Positions 50,958 to 58,926 of a stretch of DNA of 64,000 nt are shown here, in pieces. The notes under the pieces were generated by a model. The model had not been told where the DNA came from. It saw nothing but the letters and a program-made list of their open reading frames with translations, and did no database searches. This DNA is from Arthrobacter sp. V1I7 (lineage in GTDB: Bacteria; Actinomycetota; Actinomycetes; Actinomycetales; Micrococcaceae), in assembly GCF_030817015.1 (NCBI RefSeq), contig NZ_JAUSYS010000001.1, positions 4,216,001 to 4,280,000 of the forward strand, in the 5' to 3' direction. Position 1 is the first letter of the stretch. The number at the start of each line of letters is the position of its first letter. Both the position numbers and the translations under genes were made by a program.

Positions 50958-52124
50958 ATGGTCCTCCTCGACAGGTCAACGCTCATGGTGGTCTTCGCCG
51001 TCATGACACTGACCATGCTCGTGCTCTTCTACTTCGATACCTACCGGAAAAACAGGGCACCATTTGCCGGCTGGTGGTGCATCGCGGTCGGCTCGTTCTT
51101 CTGCGCCGCCCTGTTCTACTTCCTGGGCGAAGTCTCCGGCGTGGCCTGGGCAACGAGCGTAGGGAACGGGGTCATGGTGCTCGGTTCCGGCTGCGTCTGG
51201 GCGGGCGCCCGTTCACTCGCAGGCCGACGCGTCCGTTCCTGGCTGCTGGCCCTTCCCTCGGTGGCGGCCTGGGCGGTGGCCGTCGCGGCCCGCATCTCCG
51301 GTGACAACCGGACCGGCAGCATCGTCCTTCTGGCCATGATGGGGGCGGCCATCGGGCTGGCTTCAGCCGAGCTGCGCCGACAACGGGCAATGCCCTGGCA
51401 TCTGGTCCGTTCCCTTGCCGTCGCTACCGCTGTCTGCGCCGCTTACTACCTCAGCCGGATGGCGGGACTGGCCGTTCTCGGGCCGGAAGACCCGCTGTTC
51501 CAGCTGCTGTTCGGCACCGGCGTCACCCTGCTGATGGCAATGGTGCTGCTGGTGGTGGTCTCGTCCAGCATCACGGCCTTGAACAATGCCCGCCGGACCG
51601 AGGACCTGAAGGAGCTGGCGTCCCTCGATGACCTCACCGGCCTCCTGAACCGCCGGGAATTTCTGCAGCAGGCGCAGCAGCAGCTCCGGACCAACCTGGA
51701 CGCCGGCATCGACTCGGCGGTCGTCATGGCGGACCTGGACGGCTTCAAGGCGATCAACGACAGTTTCGGCCACGACGCGGGCGACGGCGTCATCCGCGCC
51801 TTCAGCGATGCCTGCCGGGCGGCGATGCGGACCGCCGACCTCGTGGGGCGCTACGGCGGCGAAGAATTCGCCATGCTGCTTACCGGGGTCGATGCCCAGG
51901 AGGCGGTCCGGATCGCGGACCGGATCAACCGGCTCCTGGCTGAACACAGCTTCCTGCCCGACGGCGCACCGCAACCCACTGCGAGCTTCGGTATCGTCGA
52001 CACGCGGATCCGGAGCGCCGGACTCCAGCGGCTGATCCGGGAAGCGGACGGTGCGCTGTACGAGGCGAAGGCCGCTGGACGCAACCGAGCCGTAGTCGGC
52101 CTCGCCCTGGCAGGCAGCAACTAG
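50958..52124 (+). CDS. Membrane-bound diguanylate cyclase (GGDEF)
   Basis: The 388-residue protein has about six membrane helices (residues 8-210) and a C-terminal GGDEF domain: SLDDLTGLLNRREFL, VVMADLDGFKAINDSFGHDAGDGV, and GGEEF at 300-304. The inhibitory RxxD (RTAD, 291-294) lies exactly five residues before it, so feedback by c-di-GMP is likely. It synthesises c-di-GMP from two GTP. No EAL domain is present. The gene converges on and overlaps the MarR gene by 4 bp. Confidence 0.92.
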   Translation: MVLLDRSTLMVVFAVMTLTMLVLFYFDTYRKNRAPFAGWWCIAVGSFFCAALFYFLGEVSGVAWATSVGNGVMVLGSGCVWAGARSLAGRRVRSWLLALPSVAAWAVAVAARISGDNRTGSIVLLAMMGAAIGLASAELRRQRAMPWHLVRSLAVATAVCAAYYLSRMAGLAVLGPEDPLFQLLFGTGVTLLMAMVLLVVVSSSITALNNARRTEDLKELASLDDLTGLLNRREFLQQAQQQLRTNLDAGIDSAVVMADLDGFKAINDSFGHDAGDGVIRAFSDACRAAMRTADLVGRYGGEEFAMLLTGVDAQEAVRIADRINRLLAEHSFLPDGAPQPTASFGIVDTRIRSAGLQRLIREADGALYEAKAAGRNRAVVGLALAGSN

Positions 52125-52651
52125 TTGCTGGCGCTGGCCACCGCAGAGCCCGGTCCGGCGAAGGCCTCAGCCATCCGGTGGAGGAAGCCGATGACGATAC
52201 GCGCCTCGGCCGCGCTGAGTTCCCCGGCTACGGCGGTCATCTTGTGCCGCAGGGCGTCCAGTGCTGTCCGGACCTCCGAGTCCACAGCCACAGTGGGGAC
52301 GACCATGAGGGAACGCCGGTCCGTCGGGTGGGGCTCGCGGCGGACATGCCCACTGCCCACCAGCCTGTCAATCAGCGAAGTTGTCGAGGCGGTGGTGATC
52401 TGCAAAACGCGGCTGAGATCCTTCGGCCCCACCTGCTCGCCGGCCGCCTCGGCACGCAGGAGATACCGCAGGGCGATCAGGTCCGTCTCCCCCATCCCGA
52501 TGGAATCCCGGGTGGAACGGCGCGTGGCCGCTTCGGCCGCCCGGTAGTCGCCCAGCGCTTTCAGGACAGCCGCGGGCCCGCCGAGCTGCCCGTCGAGCTG
52601 CCCGCCCGGCCCGTAAGAGTTCCCGGACCCCGAGCCGCTGTGCATGTTCAT
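52121..52651 (-). CDS. MarR-family transcriptional regulator
   Basis: The 176-residue protein has the MarR winged helix: SIGMGETDLIALRYLL, VGPKDLSRVLQITTASTTSLIDRLVGSGHVRREPHPTDRRSLMVVPT. C-terminal dimer helices follow. A Gly/Ser-rich N-terminus of about 28 residues is atypical. The ATG at 52651 is 7 nt downstream of TAGGAT with no ribosome-binding site, suggesting a leaderless mRNA. Its targets are unknown; the nearest genes are a diguanylate cyclase and a tRNA. Confidence 0.87.
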   Translation of the reverse strand: MNMHSGSGSGNSYGPGGQLDGQLGGPAAVLKALGDYRAAEAATRRSTRDSIGMGETDLIALRYLLRAEAAGEQVGPKDLSRVLQITTASTTSLIDRLVGSGHVRREPHPTDRRSLMVVPTVAVDSEVRTALDALRHKMTAVAGELSAAEARIVIGFLHRMAEAFAGPGSAVASASN

Positions 52652-52714
52652 CCGGTCATCCTAGCTGAACTGGTAACTAGGCCATCGTGGAATCCGAGCG
52701 GGCGCGGAAACAGC

Positions 52715-52754
52715 AAAACCCCCGGCACCCTGTTCCCAGGATGCCGGGGGTTTT
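52715..52754 (-). terminator. Terminator of tRNA-Lys
   Basis: AAAACCCCCGGCA (52715-52727) and TGCCGGGGGTTTT (52742-52754) form a perfect stem with flanking A and T runs, 21 bp after the tRNA 3' end in its direction of transcription. The symmetric form also works from the other side. Confidence 0.88.
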
Positions 52755-52775
52755 CCACTCTCTGGCGAGAAAGAG

Positions 52776-52848
52776 TGGGCCCTGTGGGGATCGAACCCAC
52801 GACCCACGGATTAAAAGTCCGATGCTCTACCAACTGAGCTAAAGGCCC
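52776..52848 (-). tRNA. tRNA-Lys (anticodon UUU)
   Basis: The 73-nt sequence folds as a standard cloverleaf: acceptor GGGCCTT / AGGGCCC + A73, D-arm GCTC...GAGC, anticodon loop CTTTTAA with TTT at 34-36, and T-arm GTGGG TTCGATC CCCAC. There is one T-T mismatch at 27/43. CCA is not encoded. Confidence 0.95.
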
Positions 52849-53073
52849 CAGCCAACAGCCCCGAACGGAGGATAAATCCTCGCTCCGGAAGCCGATCAGC
52901 CTCGTCCATTTCTGAACGTTTAATACTGTACCTCAGACCGGAGCCGGATATAGCGAAAGGGGCCGGGACGACGCCGTCGTGCCCGCCTCCGCCTTCGCAG
53001 CCGGTTCCCCGTCGGCGGATCCGGGCCGCCTCCCATGCTCGATTCCAGCACAGCACTGGAGTAGCGTGGTGGC

Positions 53074-53730
53074 ATGAGCGAGCAAGCAGGAGCCAGCAGC
53101 CCGGGACCGCACCGGCACCACAAGCCCAAGGCCTTCGCACCGATCGATTTCGAGCCCTTCGCGGGCGGAGCCGATCCCGCCCGCATCTCGGAGGCCGCCC
53201 ACCTGGCGGCCCAGGCGCTCGTCCGCCGCGGACGCGACAGCGACGATCCGACGGTCACCAAGCGGCTGGTGAAACTCGCCGATGAACAGGGCCTGGAAGC
53301 CATCGCCGAGATGTGGGCGGAAAGCCCGGCGCGCTCGCTCCCCGGCGCCCTGTGGCGCCTGTACGCTCTGCGCGCCGCCACCATCCAGGATCCCGAGCGC
53401 ATTTCGGTCTACTTCAGGGCGGGCAAGGACACCGCGCAGGTGTCCCATGTGGTCGCCGGCGCCGCCGAGCCGCCCGGGGCGGATGAGATGAAGCTGATGG
53501 CGGACGCCATTCTGTCTGGAGCGTTCGACGGCGAATTCGACGTCGCGCTGGAGCGCTCCGCGGCCTTCTGCCGCGTCGTGGCGCTGGGCCAGGCCACGCT
53601 CGCCGACGGCGCCGAGCACAGCAACGCGAGCCACGCGAGCAAACTCACTCGCAATTCGCACCTCCTGGTCAAGACCGCCGAGGACCTGGAACACGCCGCC
53701 AACGCGTGGCGGCTGGGCGAACTGGACTGA
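53074..53730 (+). CDS. Conserved actinobacterial protein of unknown function
   Basis: The 218-residue protein is largely helical and has a conserved-looking core: ISEAAHLAAQALVRRGRDSDDPTVTKRLVKLADEQGLEAIAEMWAESPARSLPGALWRLYALRA, then DTAQVSHVVAGAAEPPGADEMKLMADAILSGAFDGEFDVALERSAAFCRVVALG. I recognise it as a recurring actinobacterial hypothetical, without known function. No membrane or catalytic motif is seen. TAGCGT lies about 12 bp before the ATG, so the mRNA may be leaderless. Confidence 0.75.
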   Translation: MSEQAGASSPGPHRHHKPKAFAPIDFEPFAGGADPARISEAAHLAAQALVRRGRDSDDPTVTKRLVKLADEQGLEAIAEMWAESPARSLPGALWRLYALRAATIQDPERISVYFRAGKDTAQVSHVVAGAAEPPGADEMKLMADAILSGAFDGEFDVALERSAAFCRVVALGQATLADGAEHSNASHASKLTRNSHLLVKTAEDLEHAANAWRLGELD

Positions 53731-53774
53731 GACCGGGGGCCGCCTGTACACACGCCGGCGGCGGGCTGTCAATG

Positions 53775-53803
53775 TTGACTTGGTGGAACTGTCGTAGAAC
53801 ACT
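53775..53803 (+). promoter_or_regulatory. Promoter of the candidate small RNA
   Basis: TTGACT (53775-53780) and AACACT (53798-53803) are 17 bp apart. A start 7 bp after the -10 would fall on the first G of the terminal stem at 53810. Confidence 0.45.
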
Positions 53804-53809
53804 AAAAGC

Positions 53810-53897
53810 GGTGCCGAACCGCGAAACCCCCGGGCTTCAACATCTAGCCGCCTAGAGCGGCCTACCGCCGAGAGGCGTATCCGGTTCGGCACCATTT
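53810..53897 (+). ncRNA. Candidate structured small RNA (about 85 nt)
   Basis: GGTGCCGAACC (53810-53820) pairs perfectly with GGTTCGGCACC (53883-53893) to close an 84-nt domain. Inside are a 5-bp hairpin GCCGC-CTAGA-GCGGC (53847-53861) and a 4-bp hairpin CGCC-GAGA-GGCG (53866-53877) with a GNRA-type tetraloop. ATTTTCTT follows the outer stem. A promoter-like pair stands at the right distance upstream. It is not a tRNA, because D- and T-arm signatures are absent. It could instead be a bidirectional terminator for the 53074 gene. Confidence 0.42.
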
Positions 53898-53938
53898 TCT
53901 TGCCCCGCGCCAGTGGCGTCGGGTTCTCAGGTCAGGCC

Positions 53939-54150
53939 CACGCGAGAGCGCTCCGCAGGATGTGCATCAGCTCCGGAATGCAGTCCCTCTACGTCTCCGA
54001 CGGCACCGGCAACCCGCGCCCTCATCACCAGCGGCCCCTGCACAGCGTTCGCCCCGGCTACGACCCCCACGGCGTCCCGATCCTAACCGCAACTTCCGGC
54101 GAGCTCAGCACCCTGGGCTCAAGGTCGCCCGCCAAGCATTTACCCATGCG
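53939..54150 (+). pseudogene. Possible remnant of a PPOX/flavin-split-barrel protein
   Basis: Frame pieces read ARALRRMCISSGMQSLYVSD, GTGNPRP, then GYDPHGVPILTATSGELSTL. They loosely match the beginning of pyridoxamine-phosphate-oxidase-like (HugZ-type) proteins ('ARALLR...GxLATVSDGxGxPxxSLVT...DPDGxPxLLxSxLAEHT'). There is no continuous frame or start. The rest of 53731-54299 has only the RNA candidate and the upstream region of the DHA2 gene. The match is weak. Confidence 0.28.
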
Positions 54151-54299
54151 AGACCAACGCATTGTTAGTATGTCCATACATGACATGGGACGGGGCGCCC
54201 CTCCCCGAGAAGGACTTCGTGGAGGACTGGCGTCGGTGCTTGCCGCCGTCGGAGCGGTCTAGCGCCAGCCTCCAATACCCACTTGGCAGGGAGGAAATC

Positions 54300-55799
54300 T
54301 TGAACGACAGAAGGGGCAGCGGAAGCGGCGCCATGACAGATCATTCCGCGGAGGGCAGCCACCGCTCCCCGACCGGGCGACCGTGGAATCCGCGGCTGGC
54401 GTTGCTCGTGGCCGCGACGTTCTTCATGGAGTTCCTGGATGGGACGATCCTGACCACAGCCCTCCCCAGAATCGCCGAAGACTTCGGCGTGGCCGCCGCA
54501 GGGTTGAACATCACCATGACGGCCTACCTGATGACGGTGGCCATGGGCATCCCGTTCAGCGCCTGGCTCGTCGAAAGGGTCGGAGCGCGCCGCATCTTTT
54601 GCCTCGCCATTGCCATGTTTACCGTGGCGTCCCTGCTCTGCGCCGTAAGCCAGGACCTGACCATGCTGACTTTGAGCCGTATTTTGCAGGGTGCCGGCGG
54701 CGCCATGATGGTACCCGTGGGCACGCTCGTGGTGCTCCGAGAGACCCCCAAATCGGAGCTGCTGCGGGCCACAGCCTACCTCGTGTGGCCCGGGCTCCTT
54801 GCCCCGGTACTCGCTCCGCTGGTCGGCGGAGCGCTGACAACCTACCTGTCCTGGCACTGGATATTCCTCGTCAACCTGCCCCTGGGCGCCGCAGCCTTCC
54901 TGGCCGCCATCCGCCTCGTGCCCAGAGTCTCCGGCGACCGGAAACGTAGCCTCGACTGGCTGGGGCTGATCCTCACTACCCTTGGGGTGGGCGGTTTGGT
55001 GGCAGGCCTGGAACTGGCCACAGCCCACCCGGAGGGACCCTGGACCATGCTGAGCGTAGCGGCCGGAGCGGTTGCCCTGGCGGCGGCAGCCCTGTGGATG
55101 GGCCGGGCAGCCAATCCCCTGTTCGACCTGACCGTATTTTCCACGCGGACGTTTCGGGCAACTAACTCCGGCGGCTTCATTTACCGGCTGACGATCAGCG
55201 CCGTGCCCTTCCTCCTCCCGCTGATGTTCCAGGAGGGCTTCGGCTGGAGCCCGCTGCACGCAGGCATTATGGTGGCGGCCGTGTTCATAGGGAACATCGG
55301 CATCAAGCCTGCCACCACACCGTTGATCAGGCGCTTCGGGTTCAAGCCCATCCTCGTCGTTGCCTCCCTCGCCTCGGCATCGACCTTCGCTCTGTGCGCC
55401 CTGCTCACTCCGGATACGCCGGAGTGGCTGATCTTTGCACTCCTCGTCTGCAGCGGGGTGTTCCGCTCGATCGGGTTCTCCGCCTACGCCTCCGTCCAGT
55501 ACGCGGACATAGTGCCGGAACAGCTCACCTCGGCCAACGCCGTCTCAGCCACCCTCGTCCAGCTAGCCACGGCGGCCGGGATCGCCGTGGGCGCCCTTCT
55601 AGTCCGCGTCTTCGACTCCGCTCCCCTGCTTAGCACCGGATTAGGCGGCGTGCTCGGTGGCGGATCGAACGGGGACGCCTTGCTGGCCTACCGAGGCGCT
55701 TTCCTCGCTATCGCCCTGCTGATGCTCCTCAGCACAGTAGACAGCCTGATGCTGCACCGGCATGCCGGTGCAGCGGTCAGTCGGCCTGGACCAGGGTGA
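54300..55799 (+). CDS. DHA2-type MFS drug exporter
   Basis: The 499-residue protein has 13-14 membrane helices and the drug:H+ antiporter motifs: LDGTILTTALPRIAEDFG (helix 1), LVERVGARRIFCLA (motif A), LSRILQGAGGAMMVPVGTLVVLRE (motif B/C region). It probably exports a toxic compound. The TTG at 54300 has GGGAGG at good spacing; the ATG at 54333 is an alternative without a ribosome-binding site. The last codons include a 24-bp perfect palindrome (55751-55774). No regulator gene is adjacent. Confidence 0.86.
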   Translation: MNDRRGSGSGAMTDHSAEGSHRSPTGRPWNPRLALLVAATFFMEFLDGTILTTALPRIAEDFGVAAAGLNITMTAYLMTVAMGIPFSAWLVERVGARRIFCLAIAMFTVASLLCAVSQDLTMLTLSRILQGAGGAMMVPVGTLVVLRETPKSELLRATAYLVWPGLLAPVLAPLVGGALTTYLSWHWIFLVNLPLGAAAFLAAIRLVPRVSGDRKRSLDWLGLILTTLGVGGLVAGLELATAHPEGPWTMLSVAAGAVALAAAALWMGRAANPLFDLTVFSTRTFRATNSGGFIYRLTISAVPFLLPLMFQEGFGWSPLHAGIMVAAVFIGNIGIKPATTPLIRRFGFKPILVVASLASASTFALCALLTPDTPEWLIFALLVCSGVFRSIGFSAYASVQYADIVPEQLTSANAVSATLVQLATAAGIAVGALLVRVFDSAPLLSTGLGGVLGGGSNGDALLAYRGAFLAIALLMLLSTVDSLMLHRHAGAAVSRPGPG

Positions 55800-56180
55800 C
55801 GTCGACCATGACCGGCAACCCACCGACGCCGGGCGCGTGGGAGCGAACTGCGGCGCAGGACTGCGGTCTACAGTGGGGCCAACAAAAGCTCGAGAAGCAT
55901 GGCGGAAATACTCCGGACGGACGCCGCCCGAGAGGCCGGTAAGCCTGGATGGGAGACTCCGGTACCCGCGCGGCCCGACGGGCGTTGCCTGACGTCAGAC
56001 ATGGAGTTAGGAAGATTCCGCCACAATATGCTCCGTTTCGCCCCCTTGACCATCCCGGGGCGGCTGCTACTATCGAGAACAGGAACTATGTCCTATCAAA
56101 AGAACAAATGGCGACATGCTCGGTACGTCCTGTCGTAGGTAGGACGGCGCGGGCTGAGTCTGGAACACGGGGAATCTGCA
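55800..56180. other. Intergenic region upstream of iolR
   Basis: The 381-bp stretch between the exporter and the iolR frame has no gene I can support; short frames on both strands lack ribosome-binding sites or family resemblance. It carries the IolR-like site at 56089 and a CGTCCT...AGGACG inverted repeat near 56127-56145, so its right third is probably the regulatory region of iolR-iolB. Confidence 0.45.
56089..56098. promoter_or_regulatory. IolR-like site TGTCCTATCA
   Basis: This matches 9 of 10 positions of the consensus KGWCHTRACA that I recall for IolR of Corynebacterium glutamicum. It is 82 bp upstream of the iolR frame, as expected for autoregulation. Confidence 0.45.
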
Positions 56181-56922
56181 GTGGCGAATCAACTTGGTCT
56201 CAACATCGACCGCTCCTCCCCCGTGCCCTTGTACCACCAGATAGTTCAGGGCATCGAGGCCGCCATCCACAGCGGTGTCCTGGAACCGGGCAGCCGCCTC
56301 GACAACGAAATCGACCTTGCGGCCCAGCTCAATCTGTCCCGCCCGACCATGCGCAAGGCCATGGACGAACTGGTCCGCTCCGGCCTGCTGGTCCGCAAAC
56401 GCGGCGTGGGAACGCAGGTGGTTTCCAGCCAGGTCCGCCGTCCACTGGAGCTCTCCAGTCTGTTCGACGACCTCACCAACAACGGCAAAAAAACCCACCA
56501 CACAGGTACTGAGCTTTTCCCATATGGAGGCCGACGCCTCCACCTTGGCCACACTGCAGCTGCCGGCCGGCTCCAAGGTCTACCACTTCACCCGCCTGCG
56601 CAAAGTCGGCGGCAAGCCGCTGGCATTGATGGAGAACTGGGTCCGCGATGACATCGCCACCATGGACGAAGCCATGCTTGCCGCGGAAGGCCTGTACTCG
56701 ATCCTGCGTCGGGGCGGCGTCAACTTCCGCCTGGCAACGCAGCGGATCGGCGCGATGATCGCCAACGACTACCAGGCGCCCCTGCTCGAGACGGAGGTCA
56801 ACTCCGCCCTGGTGACCATGGAACGCACCGCAACAGACGACGCCGGCCGCCGGGTGGAAACCGGACACCATGTGTACCGGGCTGATTCGTACAGCTTTGA
56901 CATGACACTCGTACAGCGATAG
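56181..56922 (+). pseudogene. iolR: IolR-type GntR regulator, frame broken in an A7 run
   Basis: The first frame has the GntR/HutC helix-turn-helix: DRSSPVPLYHQIVQGIEAAI, LSRPTMRKAMDELVRSGLLVRKRGVGTQVV. It is very like IolR of corynebacteria. The ligand domain continues in another frame from PTTQVLSFSHMEADASTLATL to VETGHHVYRADSYSFDMTLVQR. The switch falls in a run of seven A at 56487-56493; six would restore about 247 residues. This may be a real mutation, a slippage-controlled switch, or a sequencing error. It precedes iolB by 14 bp, so both share a transcript. Confidence 0.85.
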
Positions 56923-56936
56923 CGCAAGGAATATCA

Positions 56937-57830
56937 ATGACTAACTGGGTCTACCCCCTGGGCAGCGCCGCCGACGGCGCTTGGGACATCTCGCTCGGAA
57001 CCTCCGATTCAACCCTGGCCGTGGACGGCTGGGCCCATACGGGCCTGAAGGTAGCCACCTTAACTGCAGGTGCCGCCGTCGTTCTCCCGGCTGCGGACGA
57101 GGAGCGCATTGTGGTTCCGCTCAACGGCTCCTTCACCGTCTCCGTGGACGGTGAAGAGCATGTCCTGAAAGGGCGGGCGTCCGTGTTCCACGGCCCCAGC
57201 GACGTGCTGTATTCGGGAACGGCCCGTGCCGTCACCGTCAGCTCGTCCGACGGCGGCAGGTTTGCCGTTGCCACGGCTCCGGCCAAAGCCTCCTATCCCA
57301 CCCGCCTGGTCACGGCGGCAGAGACACCCGTGGAACTGCGTGGGGCCGGCAACTGCTCCCGCCAGGTCCATAACTTCGGCACGCCCGCGGCCCTCGAGGC
57401 TGACCGTTTCATCGTGTGTGAAGTCCTCACCCCCGCCGGTAACTGGTCCTCCTACCCTCCGCACAAGCACGATGAGGAAAAGGACGGCGAAACGAACCTC
57501 GAGGAGATCTATTACTTCGAGACGCAGGTAGCTGCCGGTTCCGGGGCACCCGCCGACGCCGACGCCATCGGCTACCAGCGCGTGTACGCCTCGGATGAGC
57601 GTCCCATCGACGTGGCAGCCGAGGTCCGTACGGGCGACGTTGTGCTGGTCCCCTACGGTTGGCACGGCCCCGCCATGGCGGCCCCGGGCTACGACCTGTA
57701 CTACCTGAACGTGATGGCCGGCCCCGGCCCTGTCCGGGAATGGCTGATCAGCGACGACCCGCACCACGGCTGGGTCCGCCAAAGCTGGGACGGCCAGGAC
57801 ATCGATCCCCGGCTGCCGTTCGGCGCTTAG
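56937..57830 (+). CDS. iolB: 5-deoxy-glucuronate isomerase
   Basis: The 297-residue bicupin has the IolB metal motif in WSSYPPHKHDEEKDGETNLEEIYYFE and VLVPYGWHGPAMAAPGYDLYYLNVMAG. It converts 5-deoxy-D-glucuronate to 2-deoxy-5-keto-D-gluconate in myo-inositol catabolism. The other iol enzymes (IolC, IolD, IolE) are not in the window, so the pathway must be completed elsewhere. It follows the iolR frame by 14 bp and ends at a strong bidirectional terminator. Confidence 0.93.
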   Translation: MTNWVYPLGSAADGAWDISLGTSDSTLAVDGWAHTGLKVATLTAGAAVVLPAADEERIVVPLNGSFTVSVDGEEHVLKGRASVFHGPSDVLYSGTARAVTVSSSDGGRFAVATAPAKASYPTRLVTAAETPVELRGAGNCSRQVHNFGTPAALEADRFIVCEVLTPAGNWSSYPPHKHDEEKDGETNLEEIYYFETQVAAGSGAPADADAIGYQRVYASDERPIDVAAEVRTGDVVLVPYGWHGPAMAAPGYDLYYLNVMAGPGPVREWLISDDPHHGWVRQSWDGQDIDPRLPFGA

Positions 57831-57840
57831 AATCACAAAA

Positions 57841-57876
57841 ATGCCCCTCCGGAACGGATTCCGGAGGGGCATTTTC
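57841..57876 (+). terminator. Bidirectional terminator between iolB and the dehydrogenase gene
   Basis: A perfect 14-bp stem (57841-57854 with 57859-57872) closes a 4-nt loop CGGA, with AAAA before and TTTT after. It serves both convergent transcripts. Confidence 0.92.
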
Positions 57877-57891
57877 ACGGCAGCAACACGC

Positions 57892-58926
57892 TCACCTGGC
57901 TACGCCGATGGCCACCTTGACCGGGACACCCGTAGCCAGTGATTCCTGGGCGGCGTCAGCCACGCGGGAAGCCGCCACGGCATCCTCCGGGGTGCATGGA
58001 TTCTCCCGCCGGCCCAGGATAAGCTCCACGAACGCGGCCATCTCGGATCGGTACGCCTGGTCGAAGCGCTCGGCAAAGGTCCGGTGGGGTTTCCCGGCGG
58101 GGAAGTCGATCCCGGCTTCGGCCGACGCCATGGCTGTTTGCTCATCGAGGCCAACCATCAGCGAACGGCTGGACCCTTGGATTTCCAAGCGGACGTCGTG
58201 GCCGGTGCCGTTGTAGCGGGTGGCTGACACGGTGCCGACTGTGCCGTCGTCGAACGTGACCAGCGCCAGCGCCGTGTCCACGTCGCCCACTGCACCAATG
58301 GCCGGGTCACCGTTGTTGGAGCCCTTTGCGTAGACCTCCACGATCTCACGGCCGGTCAGCCAGCGGAGGATGTCGAAGTCGTGGACGGAACAGTCGCGGA
58401 ACAGTCCGCCCGAGCTGGCGAGGAACTCCACAGGCGGCGGCGCCATATCGCAGGTGACGGCGCGCAGGGAGTGGATCCAACCCAGCTCGCCCGCCTGGTA
58501 GGCACGCTTGGCTTCGACGTAGCCGTGGTCAAAGCGGCGCTGGTGGCCGATCTGCACCACGCCGTTGTTGTCGCGAATGTAGTCCAGCACGGGCAGGGCG
58601 TCCGCCACGTTCATGGCCACGGGCTTTTCGCAGAAGACCGGGACTCCGGCGTCCACGCCCGCCTTGATCAGCTCGGGGTGCGTTCCGGTTCCGGTGGCGA
58701 TGACCAGTCCGTCCACCCCGGCCGCTATGAGTTCCTCCACTGAGGGCAGGAACCCGGCGCCGAGGCCGGCAGCAACGTTCCTGGCGTGGTCCTCAGCGAC
58801 GTCGGTGAGCAGAAGCCTGACGTTGATGCCTTGCCGGTTGAGGACTCCGTTGAGCGCGACGATGTTGTTCGCGTGCATCACGCCGATGCGCCCCACTCCG
58901 ACCAGACCAAGGATGACGTCCTTCAC
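57892..58926 (-). CDS. Gfo/Idh/MocA oxidoreductase (inositol 2-dehydrogenase-like)
   Basis: The 344-residue protein has the N-terminal Rossmann motif LGLVGVGRIGVMHANNI, the EKP motif VPVFCEKPVAMN and IGHQRRFDHGY with a later GLFRDCSVHDFDILRWLTG. The last two are typical of the inositol/scyllo-inositol dehydrogenase branch (Asp/His catalytic pair). It oxidises a cyclitol or sugar with NAD. It is the last gene of the operon starting at 63866 and overlaps the previous gene by ATGA. Confidence 0.87.
   Translation of the reverse strand: MKDVILGLVGVGRIGVMHANNIVALNGVLNRQGINVRLLLTDVAEDHARNVAAGLGAGFLPSVEELIAAGVDGLVIATGTGTHPELIKAGVDAGVPVFCEKPVAMNVADALPVLDYIRDNNGVVQIGHQRRFDHGYVEAKRAYQAGELGWIHSLRAVTCDMAPPPVEFLASSGGLFRDCSVHDFDILRWLTGREIVEVYAKGSNNGDPAIGAVGDVDTALALVTFDDGTVGTVSATRYNGTGHDVRLEIQGSSRSLMVGLDEQTAMASAEAGIDFPAGKPHRTFAERFDQAYRSEMAAFVELILGRRENPCTPEDAVAASRVADAAQESLATGVPVKVAIGVAR

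Noticed and set aside
52811..53140. Frame of 109 codons running out of the tRNA-Lys gene
   Set aside because: It overlaps the tRNA and the start of the gene at 53074 and has no start signal or family resemblance.
53810..53894. tRNA-like reading of the stem ending in CACCA
   Set aside because: The length and terminal stem suggest a tRNA, but no D-arm, anticodon loop or TTCGA T-loop can be placed.
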